DNA from: Promethearchaeia archaeon
GTDB taxonomy: Archaea; Asgardarchaeota; Lokiarchaeia; Sigyniarchaeales; SOKP01
Length of the DNA: 64,000 nt
Reading direction: 5' to 3'
Assembly (NCBI GenBank): GCA_029856125.1
Contig: JAHQWJ010000062.1
Location: 105,658-169,657 of the forward strand
Below the pieces are notes generated by a model, which made no database searches, was not told the origin of the DNA, and saw only the letters and a list, made by a program, of their open reading frames with translations. Below are positions 34,655 through 44,474 of the stretch, in pieces. The translations under genes and the position numbers were made by a program. Every line of letters begins with the position of its first letter. The first letter of the stretch is position 1.

Positions 34655-35452
34655 ATGGTTCATTTAAAAATGCATTTTTTGAGCGAATTAGTTAAAAAAC
34701 CCATTTTAGAAAATCCTTTTGAGCAACACTTAAACATCCATCGTCATTTTTACCGGTATTCTAAGGGAGTGTTTATTGGCCCTGCTTTAAAAATCTCCAA
34801 AACTAAAGCAAAAATTACTATGAAAGGTGCTCATGAATACGAAGATTTAATTTTAGAAGCAGTTACTACATCAATTTCTAATTCTCAGGAGAATTTCGAG
34901 ATTAATGGAAAATTGATAAGTAGTAGCGATATAGCAAATGTTATATCAGAATTGGGTTTAAACTGGGTTTTGAAAAAATCCACAGGTAAAACAAAAAATT
35001 ATAAAGCAGAAATTGTCGATGAAATAAATAAGGATTTGTTGCTCCAAATTATTGATGTATTTCGAGAAAATTGCTATTTACTTTTATCGTATAACAGAAA
35101 TGCAACTTGCAAAGTTACGACGAAAAAAAATATACCTCAGCCGTCGAAAAAAAAGGTAGAAGAAGACGATGTAAGCAAAAGAATACAGTTTTGCACTGGA
35201 GTGATCAATAATACAGACGCTAATCTCGAAATGCTAATAGATTTAGCAGCCCCTGATTTTAAATCAGAACTTCCGAATAATTGGAAATCAATTACAATAC
35301 TTAACAATTATACCATAAACCAAATCGAGATTCCAGCAAACATAAAAGATACTCGATTGTTAAGGATCATGGCAATAAGGAAAGGCAAGATGATTCGGTC
35401 ACTTGATGTTGACGGCGACCTTATCGAAAAACAGTATTCTCTTGTAGTATAA
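34655..35452 (+). CDS. Uncharacterised protein
   Basis: I do not recognise this 265-residue protein. The N-terminal part has the beta-like sequence YRYSKGVFIGPALKISKTKAKITMKGAHEYEDLILEAV. The middle is helical. A charged linker (PQPSKKKVEEDDVSKR) separates a C-terminal domain with KSITILNNYTINQIEIPAN. There are no Cys clusters, membrane helices or nucleotide motifs. It lies about 100 nt before tfe on the same strand and could share its transcript. Confidence 0.6.
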   Translation: MVHLKMHFLSELVKKPILENPFEQHLNIHRHFYRYSKGVFIGPALKISKTKAKITMKGAHEYEDLILEAVTTSISNSQENFEINGKLISSSDIANVISELGLNWVLKKSTGKTKNYKAEIVDEINKDLLLQIIDVFRENCYLLLSYNRNATCKVTTKKNIPQPSKKKVEEDDVSKRIQFCTGVINNTDANLEMLIDLAAPDFKSELPNNWKSITILNNYTINQIEIPANIKDTRLLRIMAIRKGKMIRSLDVDGDLIEKQYSLVV

Positions 35453-35555
35453 TGAAATGAACCTTTTGGTTCTTTTTAATACAATTCATAAAATTTAACT
35501 TTTATAATGGACTAAAATTTGTAATAAATAGTGAAATCATAGGAGATAGAACAAA

Positions 35556-36137
35556 ATGAAGGATTTAAGCCCATTATTAAGGACCTTTTTATTCGTTATA
35601 GCTGGAGACATCGCTATCGAGGTCGGTATAGAATTATTGAATTCTGAAGAAGAAGATATCACAGATGAGGGAATAACGGAAAATATTAAAGCACGCATAA
35701 AAGAGTTAAATCCTGAAATAGTTTTTGAAGAAAACGGTGTTGAAGTTTTAAAATTAAATACGGTTCGTAAAACGCTCTACAAGTTGTATAGTGGGAAATT
35801 AGCTCAATTTAGGAGAATACGAGATAAATCTACGGGCTGGTTTATATATTATTGGTGGCATGAATTTGACTTATTCGATGAAATTCTAAATGATAAAAAG
35901 AGACTGGTTGAGACAAAACTAAGGGAACGGTTAAAGTTCGAGGAAACTAATTACTTTTTTGTATGTAAGAATTGTCAAGATTCGACCTTAAAATATAACT
36001 TTGACTCGGCTTTTGAATTAAATTTTAAATGCCCTGATTGTAGTGGTCCATTAGAAGCTCAAGATAATCAAGAAGTGATTCAATTTCTAAAAGAAAAAAT
36101 TGTTTTAATTGAACACCTTGATTTATCAGTTAATTAG
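35556..36137 (+). CDS. tfe: Transcription factor E, alpha subunit
   Basis: The 193-residue protein has the TFE layout. An N-terminal winged helix (DITDEGITENIKARIKELNPEIVF...LNTVRKTLYKLYSGKLAQFRRIRD) contains the characteristic aromatic segment GWFIYYWWHE. A linker helix leads to a zinc ribbon, VCKNCQDS...FKCPDCSGPL (four Cys). TFE is the archaeal counterpart of TFIIE alpha and helps open promoter DNA with TBP, TFB and RNA polymerase. The C-terminus continues about 25 residues beyond the zinc ribbon, as in homologues. Confidence 0.95.
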   Translation: MKDLSPLLRTFLFVIAGDIAIEVGIELLNSEEEDITDEGITENIKARIKELNPEIVFEENGVEVLKLNTVRKTLYKLYSGKLAQFRRIRDKSTGWFIYYWWHEFDLFDEILNDKKRLVETKLRERLKFEETNYFFVCKNCQDSTLKYNFDSAFELNFKCPDCSGPLEAQDNQEVIQFLKEKIVLIEHLDLSVN

Positions 36138-36256
36138 ATAGAGTTAGATTTTTCTTAGAACCCTAGATTTAATCTATCCATCATAAAACGGTATGCTAAG
36201 CTTAAGATATTTAACAATTTACTTCTGATTTCTAAAAATTTAATATTGTTAGATTA

Positions 36257-36793
36257 TCACTTCTTTCTTCTCTTCACAATAGCAATATCCCCTAAAGAAG
36301 AACTACTAGATTTCTTCATATACTTATTCTGCGTGGTACTAGGATCAATTTCGTCTACTTTTTTGACTAAAGTAATTTCATACACTTGTTCAATTTTCTT
36401 GGCTAATTTAATAGTGGGTTCAACTTTTCCTGCTTCGATTCTCCGAAGTAATGATGGTTTTTCATTTAATTTTTGAGCAAATTGATCTTGATTTAATCCA
36501 CGAGAGTTGCGAGCTTTTCTGATCCTAGTAACATAGTCAGTCACTATTTCTAAACCATCGTCAATTTGTCTATTATACGCTTTTTTCTTGGTAGGGAAAT
36601 TAGGTTTAGCATAGTTTTGTTTGACCATGTCGTTAGTTCTAGAAACTTTTTTGATTTTAACACCGTACTGGGCACAACTTTGACATACAGTGATTTTCGC
36701 TCCTTCTATTAAGACTTTTTGCCCGCGCCCCCATATTTTTCCACCGCAAATAGGGCATTCCTTCTCAAATTGATTCGACATTTTTTTCGACAT
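36257..36793 (-). CDS. mbf1: MBF1-type zinc-ribbon HTH regulator
   Basis: The 178-residue protein has an N-terminal zinc ribbon (ECPICGGKIWG...VCQSCAQYG), a basic linker, and a Cro/C1-type HTH at about residues 90-145 (VTRIRKARNSRGLNQDQFAQKLNEKPSLLRRIEAGKVEPT), as in archaeal multiprotein bridging factor 1. In eukaryotes MBF1 bridges TBP and activators and binds stalled ribosomes. The archaeal protein associates with ribosomes. A Ser-rich segment and a basic end, VKRRKK, follow. It is convergent with tfe. Confidence 0.94.
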   Translation of the reverse strand: MSKKMSNQFEKECPICGGKIWGRGQKVLIEGAKITVCQSCAQYGVKIKKVSRTNDMVKQNYAKPNFPTKKKAYNRQIDDGLEIVTDYVTRIRKARNSRGLNQDQFAQKLNEKPSLLRRIEAGKVEPTIKLAKKIEQVYEITLVKKVDEIDPSTTQNKYMKKSSSSSLGDIAIVKRRKK

Positions 36794-37034
36794 AAACCTA
36801 CATTACATTCATTAGTTTTCAAGGAACGGAACTACATATTATGATTGGGAAAAAGAACTCTTATATTTTTTGATTTTTAGACAAAGCTCGTTATAATTTA
36901 TAATCCAAAAATTTTTTAAAACTCATGTTCTTTCTGATATTAGCGTATTACCTTAAGTTTAAATGACTACATTGTTATTATTATTTTAGGTAATACTTTC
37001 AAAATAATTATGTTAAAGATGGGGATTTAATTAC

Positions 37035-38246
37035 TTGACAAAGGCCACAGAGAGCAGAAAAAAAAAGGAAGAAACAAAAGATGAAGAATATTTAATTACC
37101 TATACCAGACATCTAGAAAAAAGGCTAAGAAATTTAGAAACTGAAAAACAGTTACTAGATGCTGAGCGCTTAAGGTTAGAACAGGAGTTAAGCAGTTTAC
37201 GAAATGAGATAGATAGGTTAAGAGAACCACCTTTAGTATCAGCTACTGTAATAGATATGCTAGAAGATTCCGGGAAAGTAATCGTGAAAAGTTCTACCGG
37301 CCCTAGCTTTGTCGTCAACCCGAGTAGGAAAGTAAAAAACGAGAATTTAACTCCTGGGATGAGAGTAGCATTAAATCAGAGAACATTTGCTATTATGGAA
37401 ATCTTACCAACAAAATTAGACCCCTTTGTTAAAGGAATGGAAGTTATTGATGAAATCCCAGATATATCGTACGAGGACGTAGGCGGACTGGACGATCAAA
37501 TTTTGGAAGTTCGTGAAACCGTTGAGTTACCGCTATTAAAACCAGAGCTGTTTAAAAAGGTAGGAATTGATCCCCCTAAAGGAGTTTTACTTTACGGTCC
37601 ACCGGGAACTGGCAAAACTCTAGTAGCAAAAGCCGTTGCACACGAAACAGAGGCAACATTCATTAGAATTATAGGTTCGGAACTAGTACAAAAATTTATA
37701 GGAGAAGGTGCTCGTTTAGTAAGAGAAATTTTTAATTTAGCGAAACAGAAAGCCCCGACAATTTTATTTATAGACGAATTAGACGCCATCGGGTCTCAGA
37801 GATTAAAGATCGCAACATCTGGGGATCGGGAAGTACAGCGAACATTAATGCAACTATTAAGCGAGTTAGACGGATTTGGAGAACGCGGAGATATCAAAAT
37901 AATTGGCGCTACAAATCGAATTGATATCTTAGATCCCGCTTTATTAAGACCAGGAAGGTTTGATCGCATGATCGATTTTCCCGTGCCTGATGAGAAAGCA
38001 AGAGAATCGATTTTTAATATACACTCAAGAAATCTAAACATTGAAGGTGAGGTTAAATTTAAGAATTTAGTCAATTTAACTGAAGGTGCTACTGGAGCAG
38101 ATATTAAAGCTATTTGTACTGAAGCTGGAATGTTCGCGATTAGAAAAAACAAAGAAGTAATCGTGAAGGACGATTTTATAGAAGCGGTAAATAAAGTTAT
38201 GAGTAAGATGAGAGACAATGCGGTTCAGTCGAGGCTATACACCTAG
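37035..38246 (+). CDS. pan: Proteasome-activating nucleotidase (PAN)
   Basis: The 403-residue protein has an N-terminal coiled coil (about 15-70), an OB domain, and an AAA+ domain with Walker A GPPGTGKT, Walker [12 protein letters not shown], the second region [28 protein letters not shown] and a C-terminal helical lid. It ends LYT, the HbYX motif that opens the 20S gate. PAN unfolds substrates for the archaeal proteasome and is the homologue of the 26S Rpt subunits. The start is TTG 37035, the last good start before the coiled coil. Confidence 0.97.
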   Translation: MTKATESRKKKEETKDEEYLITYTRHLEKRLRNLETEKQLLDAERLRLEQELSSLRNEIDRLREPPLVSATVIDMLEDSGKVIVKSSTGPSFVVNPSRKVKNENLTPGMRVALNQRTFAIMEILPTKLDPFVKGMEVIDEIPDISYEDVGGLDDQILEVRETVELPLLKPELFKKVGIDPPKGVLLYGPPGTGKTLVAKAVAHETEATFIRIIGSELVQKFIGEGARLVREIFNLAKQKAPTILFIDELDAIGSQRLKIATSGDREVQRTLMQLLSELDGFGERGDIKIIGATNRIDILDPALLRPGRFDRMIDFPVPDEKARESIFNIHSRNLNIEGEVKFKNLVNLTEGATGADIKAICTEAGMFAIRKNKEVIVKDDFIEAVNKVMSKMRDNAVQSRLYT

Positions 38247-38316
38247 CTATATTTAGCCAAACATATTTATTACCGCCAACTTTATTTTTCATTAAATCTT
38301 TTGTAAGTCAATCAAT

Positions 38317-38814
38317 ATGGATATTAAATTCATTTTGGCTTTAAGAAAAGTTAAAGCTATTTGCGATTACCAATTTGGGCAAGCGATAACTGATATTTTG
38401 TTCGAAGACGAAAGCGAGATTCATTTTATTTTTTCCAGAAACACAGGAAAAATAAAACATATTTACCGCGAGAATAATTTATTGCTTAATTTAAGACCTA
38501 CGAATGGATTTTTCACACTTAGTCTTTTTTCAGCAGAAAGAATAATCAATAGCACTCCCTCACCTAAACATAGGGCAGTTGTTATGAGTGAAATCTCAGA
38601 ATTCATTAGAAAAGGTCGAAATGTCTTTTGTAAGCACATAGTTGATATCGATATTACATTAAGACCCAACGATGAGGTCATCGTAGTTGATCAAAGCAAC
38701 GATTTATTAGCAATTGGTAGATTAGTGATTCCAGTCCCATACGTTAAGAGTTTTCAAACAGGAATTGCACTAAAAATAAGGAAAGGAATAGGTAAATCTA
38801 AATTTTTATCTTAA
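38317..38814 (+). CDS. PUA-domain protein
   Basis: The C-terminal half (about residues 85-160) is a PUA domain: RAVVMSEISEFIRKGRNVFCKHIVDIDITLRPNDEVIVVDQSNDLLAIGRLVIP, ending in basic residues. The N-terminal half has the pre-PUA type of alpha/beta pattern. PUA domains bind structured RNA. A PUA-domain gene beside the NAC gene recurs in archaea, and here it lies about 40 nt upstream of nac, suggesting an operon concerned with ribosome or tRNA function. The specific RNA target is unknown. Confidence 0.85.
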   Translation: MDIKFILALRKVKAICDYQFGQAITDILFEDESEIHFIFSRNTGKIKHIYRENNLLLNLRPTNGFFTLSLFSAERIINSTPSPKHRAVVMSEISEFIRKGRNVFCKHIVDIDITLRPNDEVIVVDQSNDLLAIGRLVIPVPYVKSFQTGIALKIRKGIGKSKFLS

Positions 38815-38856
38815 TTATATTAGTATAAGATATAACATTTGGAGATGTTGAAAATA

Positions 38857-39336
38857 ATGGTAAAATTGCCAAAAGAAATGCAAAAAAAAGAAAAAAGCAA
38901 ACCAACTCGCCCCCAAGCAACTAAGAAGAGAGAGGGTCAGCAATTTGCTTCCAGACAAATGCGTCGCCGAATGCAGCAACAAGGGATTAACATGGATCAG
39001 ATCGATGCAACGCGAGTTATAATCGAAAGTCATGATAAAACCTTGGTGATCGATCAGCCAGAGGTAATCTTAATGAAACAGATGGGTCAGGAGATGTATC
39101 AAATCATTGGCGATGCAGAAGAATATGCCTCAGGAGAATTTACAATTGAAGATAGAGAAGAAGTAGAGAGTGTTGAACCAACGGAAGAGAGCATTTCTAA
39201 ACCTGTTATTACCGAAAATGATATCATGCTAGTAGCCGCTCAAGCAAAGGTGGATAAAAAAGAGGCTAATGCGGCGTTAATTGATAGTGACGGAGATATT
39301 GCTAAAGCTATTATATATCTAAAAAACAAACCATAA
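38857..39336 (+). CDS. nac: Nascent polypeptide-associated complex protein (NAC alpha)
   Basis: The protein (159 residues from ATG 38857) contains the NAC domain (ATRVIIESHDKTLVIDQPEVILMKQMGQEMYQIIGDAEE), preceded by the basic ribosome-binding stretch ASRQMRRRMQQQGINMDQ and followed by a C-terminal UBA domain (TENDIMLVAAQAKVDKKEANAALIDSDGDIAKAIIYL). It binds emerging chains at the ribosome. Starts at 38845 or TTG 38839 would add a few residues. A GGAG at 38841-38844 favours the ATG at 38857. Confidence 0.95.
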   Translation: MVKLPKEMQKKEKSKPTRPQATKKREGQQFASRQMRRRMQQQGINMDQIDATRVIIESHDKTLVIDQPEVILMKQMGQEMYQIIGDAEEYASGEFTIEDREEVESVEPTEESISKPVITENDIMLVAAQAKVDKKEANAALIDSDGDIAKAIIYLKNKP

Positions 39337-39422
39337 AATTCGCAACACATACCTTTGGAAAAAAAAAAGTATTAAGAATCATAAACCATTCCATTTTTTA
39401 TAACTACTATGGTATAAACATC

Positions 39423-39776
39423 ATGTCAAAAGTAAAGAAAAAATCAACTAGATTAGATGGAGGCTTATCACAAGAAGATCTAATATTTGAAAAAATTATT
39501 TATTTTTCGGGGTGGATTTTTTTACTAATCTTACTTGTATATCTCGGAGCGTTTTTGGTTTTTGACTTTATGTTTGGGTTTATTGAATTGGAGCTAAACG
39601 CATCAAATTTTAGCGTGATCATTTTCACGGGAACTAATACTGCAATAAGTTTTGCTCTCGCAACTAGAATTAAAAAAAATAGAGATCAAAAAAAGAAATT
39701 GTTTGTTGATTGGTTGAAGGGCGAATTTCTGTTTTGCGTGATCGCGATTCTAGTTGTTGCTGCTTACCAATGGTAG
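39423..39776 (+). CDS. Small membrane protein, three helices
   Basis: The 117-residue protein has a basic cytoplasmic N-terminus (MSKVKKKSTRLDGG), then hydrophobic segments at about residues 27-52, 58-80 and 97-115, separated by the basic loop RIKKNRDQKKK. It resembles no family I know. A TATA-like sequence precedes it, so it is probably transcribed alone, although nac is only 86 nt upstream. Confidence 0.6.
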   Translation: MSKVKKKSTRLDGGLSQEDLIFEKIIYFSGWIFLLILLVYLGAFLVFDFMFGFIELELNASNFSVIIFTGTNTAISFALATRIKKNRDQKKKLFVDWLKGEFLFCVIAILVVAAYQW

Positions 39777-39801
39777 ATCCCTATTACTATTGATTGAATG
39801 A

Positions 39802-40140
39802 CTACTTATAATCATCTCTTGAAGGACTAAATACATCTATAACCTCTGAATTTTCTAAGATTGTAGCTCCATGTTTTTCATTTGATTCAAAAACGTAACT
39901 ATCGCCGGCTCCTACGACAAAATTTCCTTTTTCAGTTTCGAATTGTAACTTTCCTGTTATCACGTAACCTATTTGATGCTCTTTATGAGAGTGTAAAGGT
40001 ACGTACGAATTTTTATCTAACGAAAAATAACATAGCATCATGTTGTTATTATACACTAAAGTTTTCCTGTAAATTCCAGGTAGCATTTCAATAGCATTAA
40101 CAGAATTTTTACTTACTGGTTTTTTGCTCATATTAAACAC
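39802..40140 (-). CDS. Cupin-domain protein
   Basis: The 112-residue protein is one cupin barrel. Motif 1 is VPLHSHKEHQIGYVITGKLQFE, with the two His and Glu-like/Gln metal ligands, and motif 2 is GDSYVFESNEKHGATIL with the third His. Small single-domain cupins of this type bind Fe, Mn or Zn and may be dioxygenases, isomerases or ligand sensors. Nothing in the neighbourhood points to a substrate. The nearby second Met (40131) may be the real start. Confidence 0.85.
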   Translation of the reverse strand: MFNMSKKPVSKNSVNAIEMLPGIYRKTLVYNNNMMLCYFSLDKNSYVPLHSHKEHQIGYVITGKLQFETEKGNFVVGAGDSYVFESNEKHGATILENSEVIDVFSPSRDDYK

Positions 40141-40548
40141 ATTTTATTTTTGATTACTTCGACTTTTTCTGTATTTGTAATCGTAGTTAATCGTTATTAA
40201 ATCTAGTAGAGATCAATTAAAAATTACAAAATCGGGAAAGACGACTATTTTAATAGATTGCGTGAAATATCGAGGATAATAATTACCCGAATGAAATTTT
40301 CGAAAGGAATAGAGATTGTTCTGTGAATGTTCTTGCTGGGTATTTAAGTTTTGAGTAAAATATTAATAGAGTAACTTTATAACGGAAAAAAAAATACATT
40401 TTTATATCAAAAGAGGCAAAGTATAAACGATAAGAAATATTCGTTAAGGGTATTGTTTCGGTTCAGAGCGCCGACAAAAATTTTAGACTTTAAATCTAAT
40501 CATATACCTTTATCACTTTATTTAGGAATACTAAACTAAAAAAAAATA
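40141..40548. other. 408-nt intergenic region upstream of nrdD
   Basis: No coding frame of useful length is seen on either strand. There is a weak inverted repeat near 40152-40180 (GATTAC...GTAATC) and an AT-rich TATA-like tract before nrdD around 40400. An unusually GC-balanced patch, ggttcagagcgccgacaa, occurs at about 40459-40477. The region may hold the regulatory sequence of nrdD or an unrecognised small RNA, but I cannot identify either. Confidence 0.3.
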
Positions 40549-42687
40549 ATGATTATTATGATATTGACTCCAGAATCTGATGCAAGGAAAGAAGAAAAAG
40601 GTCTTGAAAGGGGATTTCTAAAAAATTTACTACCAAACGTATCACGAACGGAAGGCGATGTCGTGCCTTTTGACCCATTAAAGATTAAACAAAGTATTAT
40701 GAAAGAAACCGGTTTAGATCAAAAATCTGCAGATCAAATTACTGAATTAGTGGTTAGAAGGATAATATCTTCCAGCATTAGTTTTCTCTCAGGTCCACAT
40801 ATAAGAGAGATTGTATGTTCAATTTTATCTGAACAGCACTACGAAGACGAAAGGAAGTTATATACGCGAATAGGAATGCCACTAATGGATTACGAAGCTA
40901 TATTAGAAAAGGGCGTTAACGAAAATGCTAATCAAGACATGAATCCTGAATCCATTCACCATTGGGCTGCCAATAGAATCTCTGAGGAGTATGCCCTTTT
41001 AAGAATATTAGACTCAAAGGAGGCTCACGCTCACTTGTATGGCAATTTACACGTCCACATGCTAAGGTATTTTGATTTGCGCCCATTTTGCATGGAATGG
41101 GATCCTCGCATGATTCTCGAACACGGGCTTCCTCCTGTTAATAGTTGGGTGCATTGTAGCAAGTCTGGTCCCGCTGGTAGTTTGAGAGTGGCAGTAACTC
41201 ACTTGGCAAAGTGGTTAGGGACGATTCAGGGTGAATTTAGTGGTGGTCAGGGGTATGATTATATAACGACGTTTCTTGCCCCCTATGCAAAAGGAGTCTC
41301 ACAAAGAGAAATCGAGCAATCGATGCAATGTTTGATATTTGAAACTAACCAAATTTTTGCAGCAAGAGGTGGTCAAGTACCTTTCACATCTATTTCGTGT
41401 ACTCCGACCGTACCTGAAGGTTTATTAGACATACCTGCGGTTGGCCCACATGGAAAGCTTAATGGACGGTATGGAGATTATAAGAACGAATGCCTTACAC
41501 TTTTTGACGCCCTTACAGATGTGTATATCCATGGAGACTGCAACGGAAAGCTATTTGCGTTCCCAAAACACGAGGTGAAAATCAAAAAAGCGTGGCTTAA
41601 AGAATTTGAACCGTCGTACATAAAATTAATGGAAGAAGTCGTCAAAATGGGTACTCCTTATTTTCTTAATATGTGCCCTGAGTGGATGCCAGACGAAATT
41701 CATAGCCAATGTTGTCGGAAATTTCTTAGCGGAAACCAAATTATAGAGAAGTGCGTGTTAGACCCTGAAGAGAGAAAAACTGCTAATGTATGGGAAAATT
41801 ACGTATCCATCGGCTCACTGCAAAGCGTTAGTCTAAATTTACCTCGCTATGCTTATATTTCTAAGGATGAAGGCGATTACTTAAGGGTTTTAGAAGAAAA
41901 CATGGAACTTTCGGCTAGAATTTTGCGTAAAAAATGGAAATTAATGGAAAAACGTCTAAAATCGGGCCACTTGCCTTTATGTAGTGGAGAAATTAATGGT
42001 CGGCCGATTTTTAACTTAAAAAACCAAAACCTCTCCATAGGCTTCACGGGTCTAAACGAAGCGGTAAAAAGTCTTATAGGTTTTGAGCTGCACGAAAATA
42101 CTACCGCATACGATTTTGGGAGGAGAATATTAGAATATATGGTCGCTAAGTGTAACTCCATGACAGAAAGAGACGGAATTTTATATTCTTTATGGGAACA
42201 GCCCTCCGAATCGTCGAGTAATCGTTTTGCTAGGTTAGATTTAAAGCATTTCCCCAAAAAAGCCATACCTCAATCGAGTGGGATATCTGCTTATTACACA
42301 AATTCAGATCATATCCGCTACGACGCTGATATCCCATTATCAAAAAGAATTAAATTGCAGGCAGATTACCATCCTATTGTCGAAGGTGGCGTTATAACCC
42401 ATATATGGCTTGGAGAGCAAAAACCGGATGTTTTAGGCCTTTGGGAGCTTACAAAAAACATTTGTCTTAATACAAATACTGCTTACTTTGCTTATACACC
42501 AGATTTTACCTATTGTCCTCACTGTAGGAAAATGTTCAGGGGTGGTAGTTTCACATGTCCTCAATGCCATTCCACCGATGTAAAAGTATACTCTAGAGTT
42601 ACGGGGTATTATAGCGAAGTAGATAGATATAACCCTGGTAAAAAAGCCGAATGGAAAGCGAGAAAACGAGAACATCTTATTAAATAA
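40549..42687 (+). CDS. nrdD: Anaerobic (class III) ribonucleoside-triphosphate reductase
   Basis: The 712-residue protein has an N-terminal ATP-cone (residues 30-115), the ten-stranded barrel with active-site Cys residues (NSWVHCSKSGPAG, SISCTPTVPEG), a C-terminal zinc site (CPHCRKM...CPQCHS) and the glycyl-radical segment RVTGYYSEVDRYNPGKKAEWKARKR near the end. Class III enzymes are oxygen-sensitive and need a radical SAM activase (NrdG). No nrdG is adjacent; the radical SAM genes in this window are too large to be typical NrdG. The enzyme indicates anaerobic deoxyribonucleotide synthesis. Confidence 0.96.
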   Translation: MIIMILTPESDARKEEKGLERGFLKNLLPNVSRTEGDVVPFDPLKIKQSIMKETGLDQKSADQITELVVRRIISSSISFLSGPHIREIVCSILSEQHYEDERKLYTRIGMPLMDYEAILEKGVNENANQDMNPESIHHWAANRISEEYALLRILDSKEAHAHLYGNLHVHMLRYFDLRPFCMEWDPRMILEHGLPPVNSWVHCSKSGPAGSLRVAVTHLAKWLGTIQGEFSGGQGYDYITTFLAPYAKGVSQREIEQSMQCLIFETNQIFAARGGQVPFTSISCTPTVPEGLLDIPAVGPHGKLNGRYGDYKNECLTLFDALTDVYIHGDCNGKLFAFPKHEVKIKKAWLKEFEPSYIKLMEEVVKMGTPYFLNMCPEWMPDEIHSQCCRKFLSGNQIIEKCVLDPEERKTANVWENYVSIGSLQSVSLNLPRYAYISKDEGDYLRVLEENMELSARILRKKWKLMEKRLKSGHLPLCSGEINGRPIFNLKNQNLSIGFTGLNEAVKSLIGFELHENTTAYDFGRRILEYMVAKCNSMTERDGILYSLWEQPSESSSNRFARLDLKHFPKKAIPQSSGISAYYTNSDHIRYDADIPLSKRIKLQADYHPIVEGGVITHIWLGEQKPDVLGLWELTKNICLNTNTAYFAYTPDFTYCPHCRKMFRGGSFTCPQCHSTDVKVYSRVTGYYSEVDRYNPGKKAEWKARKREHLIK

Positions 42688-42730
42688 TTTATTTTGTTTT
42701 TTTTATATACTTTTAAACGTTATTCTAATT

Positions 42731-43048
42731 ATGAGTAAAGATGTATCACTAAAAGAATTTCAAAAGAAAATAGATAATTGGATCGCTCATCACGGAGGAT
42801 ATTGGCCTCCTCTTTCTATGCTTAGTGCAATTGTAGAAGAAATTGGGGAACTCGCAAAAGAAATAAATCATTTAGAAGGGTTTAAACCTAAAAAACCTGA
42901 TAAAATTTCAGCCAATTTGGGCGAGGAGCTCGCAGATGTCATATTTGCTCTAATTTGTCTCGCTAATTCCTATAAAATTGACATTAGCTACGAATTAGAA
43001 GCCGTAATGAAAAAATATACAATAAGAGATTCTAATAGGTTCAAGTAA
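42731..43048 (+). CDS. MazG-like nucleotide pyrophosphohydrolase
   Basis: The 105-residue all-helical protein has the MazG/iMazG metal-binding pattern: EEIGELAKEINHLEG (ExxE) followed by LGEELADVIFALICLANSY (ExxxD). Such enzymes hydrolyse NTPs or dNTPs to the monophosphate and pyrophosphate and clear non-canonical nucleotides. It begins 43 nt after nrdD in the same direction, so nucleotide reduction and nucleotide-pool cleaning are probably coexpressed. Confidence 0.9.
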   Translation: MSKDVSLKEFQKKIDNWIAHHGGYWPPLSMLSAIVEEIGELAKEINHLEGFKPKKPDKISANLGEELADVIFALICLANSYKIDISYELEAVMKKYTIRDSNRFK

Positions 43049-43182
43049 ATTAAATTATTTTATTTAAACCTCATCTCATTTATCGTATCATATTTTGAAA
43101 AATTTTAATTCTTTTCAGCTTTTTATTTTTTAGATATAGATAGTAAAAATATTTAATAAAAATTGTTTTATAACGATATAAA

Positions 43183-44358
43183 ATGCAGAAAGAAGGTATA
43201 GAGAAACAAAAAATCCTTGAGCTACTTGAAAAAAAGCTAAAAAAGGATTTATCCTACGATTCCGGCTCAATTTTAGGTTCTATGTGCTCAGAACCTTTAA
43301 ACATCGCTAAAGAAATACATAATAAGTATATATCAAAAAATTTGGGAGATCCGGGATTATTTTTAGGCACCGCTGAATTAGAAGATGAAGTTATACGCGA
43401 AATTGGTGAATTATTTGGTAACAGTAGTATTTATGGTACGTTTACAACTGGGGGATCAGAGGCAAATTTAATAGCAATGCGGATTGCTAGAAATTTACGA
43501 CCTCATATTAAGAAACCAGAGGTTGTACTCCCGTGCTCTGCTCATATATCCTTTGATAAAGCAGCAGATTTATTAAATATTAAGTTGAAAAAGGTAAATC
43601 TTCTTAATAATTTTCAATTAGATTTAAATCATTTAGAATCTCTCGTTAATGATAACACATGCGCTGTTGTTGGAGTTGCGGGTACAACATCCTTAGGTTT
43701 AATTGATCCTATTGAAGAAATAGGGAAACTTATTGGAGGACGAGACATATTTTTTCACGTAGATGCTGCCTTTGGTGGATTTGTGTTACCTTTTTTAAAG
43801 GAGTTAGGGTATCCTATTCCAGCTTGGGATTTTTCAGTGAAAAGCGTGGATTCAATTACAGCAGATCCTCACAAAATGGGTTTAGGAATTATACCTTCAG
43901 GTGGATATTTCATTAGAGACGCTTCGATTTTAAAAAAAACAGGATTTGAAATTCCCTATTTAGCAGGTGGAAATTTTCAGCATTTTCACATTGTAGGTAC
44001 TAGACCAGGAAGTCCGATTATAGCGTTTTGGGCAATTTTAAAGCTTTTAGGGATTAATGGTTTTAAGGAGATTGTGAAAAAATGTATGGAAAATACAAAG
44101 TTCCTAGCCCAAAGAATATCAGAAATTGATGGTGTAAAATTAGCGGTTGACCCAGTTATGAACGTAGTAGGAATCACCACCGAAAGTGGAAAAAGTATAT
44201 GTGAAGTTGAAAAATCTTTACGTGACAGCAAATGGATGTTAGGAAAATTTCTGGATTTCAATTTAGTGAGAGTGGTGATTATGCCTCACGTAAAAAGAGA
44301 GCATTTAATCGAATTTAGTTCTGATTTAGAAAAAATCGTAAAAAAACTAAAATTATAA
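43183..44358 (+). CDS. mfnA: PLP-dependent L-tyrosine/L-aspartate decarboxylase (MfnA)
   Basis: The 391-residue protein matches archaeal group II decarboxylases. It has GTFTTGGSEANLIAMRIARN, the PLP-contacting FHVDAAFGGFVLPF and the catalytic Lys in TADPHKMGLGIIPSGGYF. In methanogens MfnA makes tyramine for methanofuran. In non-methanogens the same family decarboxylates aspartate to beta-alanine for coenzyme A. With panB and ilvE nearby, aspartate decarboxylation is the likelier role here. Confidence 0.9.
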   Translation: MQKEGIEKQKILELLEKKLKKDLSYDSGSILGSMCSEPLNIAKEIHNKYISKNLGDPGLFLGTAELEDEVIREIGELFGNSSIYGTFTTGGSEANLIAMRIARNLRPHIKKPEVVLPCSAHISFDKAADLLNIKLKKVNLLNNFQLDLNHLESLVNDNTCAVVGVAGTTSLGLIDPIEEIGKLIGGRDIFFHVDAAFGGFVLPFLKELGYPIPAWDFSVKSVDSITADPHKMGLGIIPSGGYFIRDASILKKTGFEIPYLAGGNFQHFHIVGTRPGSPIIAFWAILKLLGINGFKEIVKKCMENTKFLAQRISEIDGVKLAVDPVMNVVGITTESGKSICEVEKSLRDSKWMLGKFLDFNLVRVVIMPHVKREHLIEFSSDLEKIVKKLKL

Positions 44359-44474
44359 AAAGTAATGATAGAGAATTTTATAATATACGTCAATTATATA
44401 TCATAAGTCAAACAATAGTAAAATAACATTTTAAATTTAAGTAGGGTTAAAATCCTTTAGAAATGAGTTAGAGA

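Noticed and set aside
37796..38218. Minus-strand ORF of 140 codons inside pan
   Set aside because: It is an antisense shadow of the AAA+ domain.
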